Shown: positions 59,811-64,000 of the stretch, in pieces | Numbering within the stretch: the first letter of the stretch is position 1 | Layout of the letters: each line of letters begins with the position of its first letter | Assembly: GCF_000005505.3 (NCBI RefSeq) | Contig: NC_016133.3 | Coordinates: 12,710,001 to 12,774,000 of the forward strand | From: Brachypodium distachyon | Lineage: Eukaryota > Streptophyta > Magnoliopsida > Poales > Poaceae | Length of the DNA: 64,000 nt | Direction: 5' to 3' | Program-made: the position numbers and the translations under genes | Notes under the pieces: generated by a model | What the model was told of the DNA's origin: nothing | The model's input: only the letters and a program-made list of their open reading frames with translations | Database searches by the model: none

Positions 59811-61299
59811 TGTTGGGGAACGCGGTATGCTACGCTAGCACAAAATAAAATTTCTACCGCTTCCGCCCGGACCAATGCTGTAGATAATGGATCACGAGAT
59901 TACCACTAGACGCACAGACCCGTAGCGGAAGTAGAGTCGATGTAGCGCGTCGATGCCGAGTAGTCGAACAGCCTGCTCCTCCTCGCCGATCCCACGAACA
60001 GTTCGTCCAAGCGCCGCAGGTGCAGCGCCTCCGAGGTATCCACACGTACAGAGAGGAACTCCGTGCGACGGACTGCTAGATCCGATCACAAGGCTTTGGG
60101 CGTGGAGGTGTGACGGCCGAGTCTAACTCGCGTCTGTACTGGTGTAACCCTAGACGGGTTGGTCTCCTCCGCTTATATAGACGTCCCTAGTGGGCTCAAC
60201 ACTTGAGGCCCGTTAGGAGTCTAAGCCCGATACGAGTTGGATCCGATCCAACTCGGTTCCCACCCCTTAAGCGTGTGACCCTTCAGGTTCGCGGTCAGTC
60301 GGACACGACTACGAGCTCGGACTGCGGGCCCGAGTAACACCTTACTCGTCCACTGGCACCGACTCAAGTCGATAGTTGGTAGCGGCGCCTAGCAGCACAT
60401 GCCAACTCCCAAGTAACCACAAGGTATATTGACGAACCATACAATGTGTCATATGCAACATTCCTTTTGCCTCACGATATGTGTGTCGAGCTCAAGGCGA
60501 GTGCTTGTCATCCTTGTGGATAGCTCGAGTCTTTTCTCATTCCTGTGATACAGATTTCCGAACGGGTTAACACTTAACCCAAGTCGCATGGCCATGCCTT
60601 CCGAATCTGATCACTCGAGAGGGCCCAGAGATATCTCTCCGAACAGGAGGGGCAAATCCCATCTTGATCAACCATGACTCGCAGCATGCTTCTCAGCAAA
60701 CCCGAAAGCTACCTTTATAACCACCCAGTTATGGAGTAGCGTTTGGCAACCCCTAAGTAGGCCGATTCACATCCCAAGCTCATGCGATGACCTCAGGTCT
60801 AGGACTGGCATATACATCGTACTTGAGACTAACAAATGACAATCATCTCGTTGTGTCTCAGTGCGGGTCTGTCCGACTCAACAATCTCATTGTCGAGTCC
60901 ATACTATCAGTCGGCAACACCTTGCCCTATGACTTGTGAAACATAGTCATCATACTGATTCACATTGCTAGTTTAGATTATGTGTCCGCATAACCTGAAT
61001 GACTAGGGACCATTAGAACAACATCATAGAATACATAGTCTCACAAACAAATCACGTATTTATTGATACATATCAGTGATGATGTTCAAGGACAATAACA
61101 ATAACTCATGAATACATAGGAAATAACATCATCACATGATTGCCTCTAGGGCATATCTCCAACAAATACATAGTCTCACAAACAAATCACGTATTTATTG
61201 ATACATATCAGTGATGATGTTCAAGGACAATAACAATAACTCATGAATACATAGGAAATAACATCATCACATGATTGCCTCTAGGGCATATCTCCAACA
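59811..61299 (-). mobile_element. Solo LTR (copia-type style) inserted in the LINE
   Basis: 1,489 bases starting TGTTGGGGAACGCGG at 59811 and ending ATATCTCCAACA at 61299, so the ends are TGTTGG...CCAACA. It is flanked by perfect ACAGC (59806-59810 and 61300-61304), a 5-bp target duplication. Removing the LTR and one ACAGC rejoins the LINE reading frame. Read on the minus strand it begins TGTTGGAGATATGCCCTAGA, a start familiar from grass LTR retrotransposons. No internal coding region is present, hence a solo LTR formed by LTR-LTR recombination. Superfamily is inferred. Confidence 0.88.
61030..61299. repeat. 135-bp tandem duplication at one end of the solo LTR
   Basis: The segment 61030-61164 is repeated at 61165-61299. 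Both copies start AATACATAGTCTCACAAACA and end GGGCATATCTCCAACA, and they look identical by eye. The outer copy carries the true LTR terminus next to the target duplication. Confidence 0.9.
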
Positions 61300-61759
61300 A
61301 CAGCAAACATCTAGGGGCATGCGGCAGCCCGTGGCGTGCCCTTCGCTTAGCCGTCCAGCAGCGGTCTTGGCAAGCCAACCACAAGAAGAATTTGACCCGA
61401 TGGGGGTGGGGGGGTGGGCAAGCCTTCCAGTTCAGCTTCCAGGTGTCCGAGGTTATCCCTCCCAAGAAGAGGGCCTCATAACACGACTTGGAAGAGAATT
61501 GTCCGTCGGTTGTCCATCTCCAACAAATGACATCAACCTCGTTCGATAGGTGAACATCCCGGACCAAGATCCAGACCTGGATATATTGCCAGAGAGCACC
61601 GACCCAAGAGCCCCGCGGATGTCGCGGATCTAGCGTCGATCGGCGAGGGCCTCCCTGACCGTGCGGGACTTGCGAGTGCGCTTTGAGATGAGCTGGTGAA
61701 GGTCCAGGGCAATCTCCAATATGGCCCGGTGTCGTAGCACGGGGCTTAGACATCGAGGA
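61300..61759 (-). mobile_element. LINE, segment 2 (upstream part of the zf-RVT region)
   Basis: On the minus strand the frame 61560-61305 reads WRWTTDGQFSSKSCYEALF, then PHRVKFFLWLACQDRCWTAK and RRARHGLPHAPRC, the zf-RVT domain after a LINE reverse transcriptase. Further upstream (61730-61600), other frames read ALDLHQLISKRTRKSRTVRE and ALADRRWIRDIRGAL, the usual LINE sequence before that domain, with frameshifts. The LINE ends abruptly at about 61760 where gypsy LTR sequence begins, so its reverse transcriptase and 5' end are absent. Confidence 0.8.
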
Positions 61760-62601
61760 TGCGCGGGCACCCCCTTTTAGGTTCGGCAATGGGCTACGGG
61801 GATCGCTCCGGCGATCGCCGGCGGGGCCAATGCAAAGCGTATGGAAGCAATGGACACGGGAGCACTTTTTACCCAGGTTCGGGCCACCCTGACGTGTAAA
61901 ACCCTACGTCCTGCTTGTCTGAGCTTGTAATTAACCGAAGAACTATGGTTTACAGGTTGTCGGGGGAGTCCCCGGGTACTCTCTCCTTTTGGCTAAGTGT
62001 TGCTTACTACTTTGAGTTACTGCTAGTGCAGAACTATGAGTTGGTCGAACCCTTTGATCGTGGGCGGGGGTCCTCCTTTTGTAGCCAAGGGGATACCACA
62101 TGTGCCACGGTGCATGGTTTACAAGTGGCGAGCAGGGAGCTCGGGCAGCTCCTCCTCGGTGCGCTGGCATACATGCAAGAACACTAGCCTTGTAGCTAGG
62201 GGTCTAAGGCCTAAAAACTACTCTTGAACAGCCACTGTTTGCTTGACTTGATGGGGAATCCCCTTTCTGTCGGTTCATTAAATGCACCGTGTGCTTCACT
62301 CCTTGTCCTGACGTACCCTGCGCACAGGGAGCCTGCCGCGCGCCCACGTGGCGTCGTTGTTCTGCTTGCTCGGTCCCGCTCTCGCAACGGAAACCTGCGC
62401 CCGGGTGCGCCCCTCCCAGCAAGTACCTTCCCGGGAGGTGCCCAGGTGGGAATTCTCCCCCGAAGCCCTGCTAGCCCTGCCGGGCTAGTAGCTTGCCGAG
62501 CAGCTCGTACACTACCGCCCGGGGTGTGGTCCTTCCGGGGAGGAAGCGAGGCGACCCAAGCGTCGTGCAGCGGTGGTACCCCGGGTGCCACTGGTGCGAT
62601 A
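61760..62601 (-). mobile_element. Probable 3' LTR of a Ty3/gypsy retrotransposon
   Basis: Starts on the plus strand TGCGCGGGCACCCCCTTTTA (complement of an LTR ending in CA) and contains TTTTTACCCAGGTTCGGGCC and GGGGGAGTCCCCGGGTACTC, typical of gypsy LTRs in grasses. At the right, the complement of GCCCGGGGGCTACTATCGC suggests a polypurine tract directly before the LTR start near 62601. Boundaries are approximate and the second LTR lies outside the window. Confidence 0.55.
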
Positions 62602-62639
62602 GTAGCCCCCGGGCGTGGGCCAGCAACGCTTGTTCCCGG

Positions 62640-64000
62640 GCCGACTCCTTCCTGGCCAGTTGCAGCCGTTGAGACGCTGGACATCCTTCACCTTGCGAGG
62701 AGCCTCCATTTTCTCGATAGCGTCTATCTTCTTTGGATTGGTTTGAATCCCCCTGTGCGAAACCAAGAAACCCAGAAGCTGGCCCGAGTCTACACCAAAG
62801 GTGCACTTCTCAGTGTTCAGCTTGACTTAATCGCAACCAGCAGTGGAATCCACTATTTGGTCAATGCGAGGTACAAGGAAATGATCTTTTGGACACGCAC
62901 GGTTAAGATCGGTAAAATCTACACACATGCGAAGTTTATTTTCCCCCTTGGGCACTACAACAGGATTAGCTAACCAAGTGGGGTACAGTACTTCCCTGAT
63001 AGCCCCCGCAGCTTTGAGCTTGTCCACTTCTTGCCTGATGAAATCTTTGCGTTCGTGTGCTTGCCGGCGGATCTTTTGCTTGACGGGGCGGGCGTCCGGA
63101 CGCACCGCGAGTCGATGCTCGATCACCTCCTTAGGGACTCCGGGAAGGTCCGACGGCTGCGAAGCAAACACGTCGGCATTCTCCCGGAAGAAAGTGATGA
63201 GGGCGATTTCCTATTCGGCAGTGAGGTGCGCATCGACGATGACGGTGTGCTCCTCGTTGTCGGCTTGGAGGGGCAGCTTCTTCACCTTGACGGCCTCCTC
63301 CTTGAGCTTCTGGCCCTTGCCGGGGTGCGAGCTTGAGCCTGCGCCGCCCCCGGCAAGCTCTTGCAAGGCAGTGCAGGCCTTCTTAGTTGCCAGGACGTCG
63401 CCCGGCAACCCTTCACTCCCGACAACGTTGTCGTCACCGGCGGCGGCTGCGGCCCTGACGACCTCGCCAACGCACCAGGCCGCGTCCTTGAGGTCACACC
63501 TGATGGAGAGGACCCCATACACGGACGGCATCTTCATCACGCCGTAGCCGCAATGTGTTGTCACGAAGAACTTGATCAGAGCCGGCCGACCAAGGATCCC
63601 GTTGTAGGGCAACGGGGTGTGCGCGACGTCGAATACTACGTGCTCGGTCCTGAACGCTTCCCGGGACCCGAAAGTCACCGGCAGCGTGATGCGCCCCAGG
63701 GGGCGCACGATCCCGGGGTTTACCCCCCGGAACGGGTCAGTGGGCTTCAGCTGCTCCACCGGCAACTGAAGTTTCTCCACTAACCTGGCGGACAGGAGGT
63801 TCAGCCTCGCTCCGTTGTCTACCAACACCTTGGTCACCGTCACGTTGTTGATGATCGGTGAGACCACAAAGGGTATGACCCTCGAACCCAGTTGTCGCGC
63901 TGGGTGATCGTCGGCGCTGAAGATGATCGGGACGTGCGACCACTTCAGCGGCTGTTGCGGCTCCGCATCCGGCAATAGCGCACACACCTCCTGGGTGAGG
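62640..64000 (-). pseudogene. Ty3/gypsy gag-pol remnant: aspartic protease and deleted reverse transcriptase
   Basis: Runs off the right edge. On the minus strand 63987-63211 is a retropepsin-type region (KVLVDNGARLNLLSARLVEK, then LPYNGILGRPALIKF). 63171-62827 is the N-terminal reverse transcriptase (HRLAVRPDARPVKQKIRRQA, then WLANPVVVPKGENKLRMCVD and FTDLNRACPKD). The frame ends at a stop after IDQIVDSTAGC. Sequence then resumes directly with VKLNTEKCTFGV, QLLGFLVSHRGIQTNPKKID and AIEKMEAPRKVKDVQRLNG, which lies well downstream in intact elements. The segment with the YxDD catalytic motif is therefore missing. A second loss follows RLNG, leading into the LTR. RNase H and integrase are absent. 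Confidence 0.88.

Overview
The window is nuclear DNA of a grass (Poaceae), most likely a small-genome pooid such as Brachypodium or a close relative. Three things support this. The genes have many short exons with canonical GT-AG introns, and their proteins read as typical grass proteins. Many short Stowaway-type MITEs ('CTCCCTCCGTCC') flanked by TA are present. There is also a nested set of CACTA, PIF/Harbinger, LINE, copia-type and gypsy-type elements typical of cereal intergenic DNA. The species call is inference; the grass call is firm.

Layout. 1-2.6 kb: no gene, with a GC-rich unidentified stretch. 3.97-7.46 kb (+): a Golgi UDP-arabinose 4-epimerase. 8.72-9.00 kb: a small hAT-like element. 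9.69-11.27 kb (+): ribosomal protein eL41 (25 residues, split by a 1.5-kb intron). 12.98-14.38 kb (+): a SNAPIN-like BLOC-1 subunit. 15.67-18.66 kb (-): a CorA-like Mg2+ transporter with an intact GMN motif. 20.65-21.95 kb (-): an LSD1/LOL zinc-finger protein. 24.39-35.44 kb: a decayed 11-kb CACTA element with matched ends and a TCT target duplication. It carries remnants of the TNP2 transposase and of a second gene ending in a Ulp1-like protease domain, and it hosts a 2.4-kb PIF/Harbinger element. 35.4-44.1 kb: an AT-rich stretch without protein genes but with a SINE, several MITEs and a 470-bp Mutator-type foldback element. 44.1-44.6 kb (+): a MIR160 gene. 47.95-52.19 kb (-): a POLLENLESS3/MS5/TDM1-like TPR protein. 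54.18-57.77 kb (+): N-acetylglucosamine kinase. 59.3-64 kb: a LINE split by a solo LTR, then a gypsy element running off the right edge.

The genes are ordinary chromosomal genes with no operon-like logic: nucleotide-sugar interconversion, translation, endosomal trafficking, Mg2+ transport, a stress or cell-death zinc finger, meiotic or sulfur-type TPR regulation, amino-sugar salvage, and a microRNA controlling auxin response factors. I found no previously undescribed multi-gene system. The observations most worth a second look are the MIR160 locus with an upstream small ORF, the CACTA element with a protease domain interrupted beside its catalytic cysteine, the Harbinger element whose SANT-like and transposase reading frames abut, and the clean nested-insertion history at 59.3-61.8 kb.
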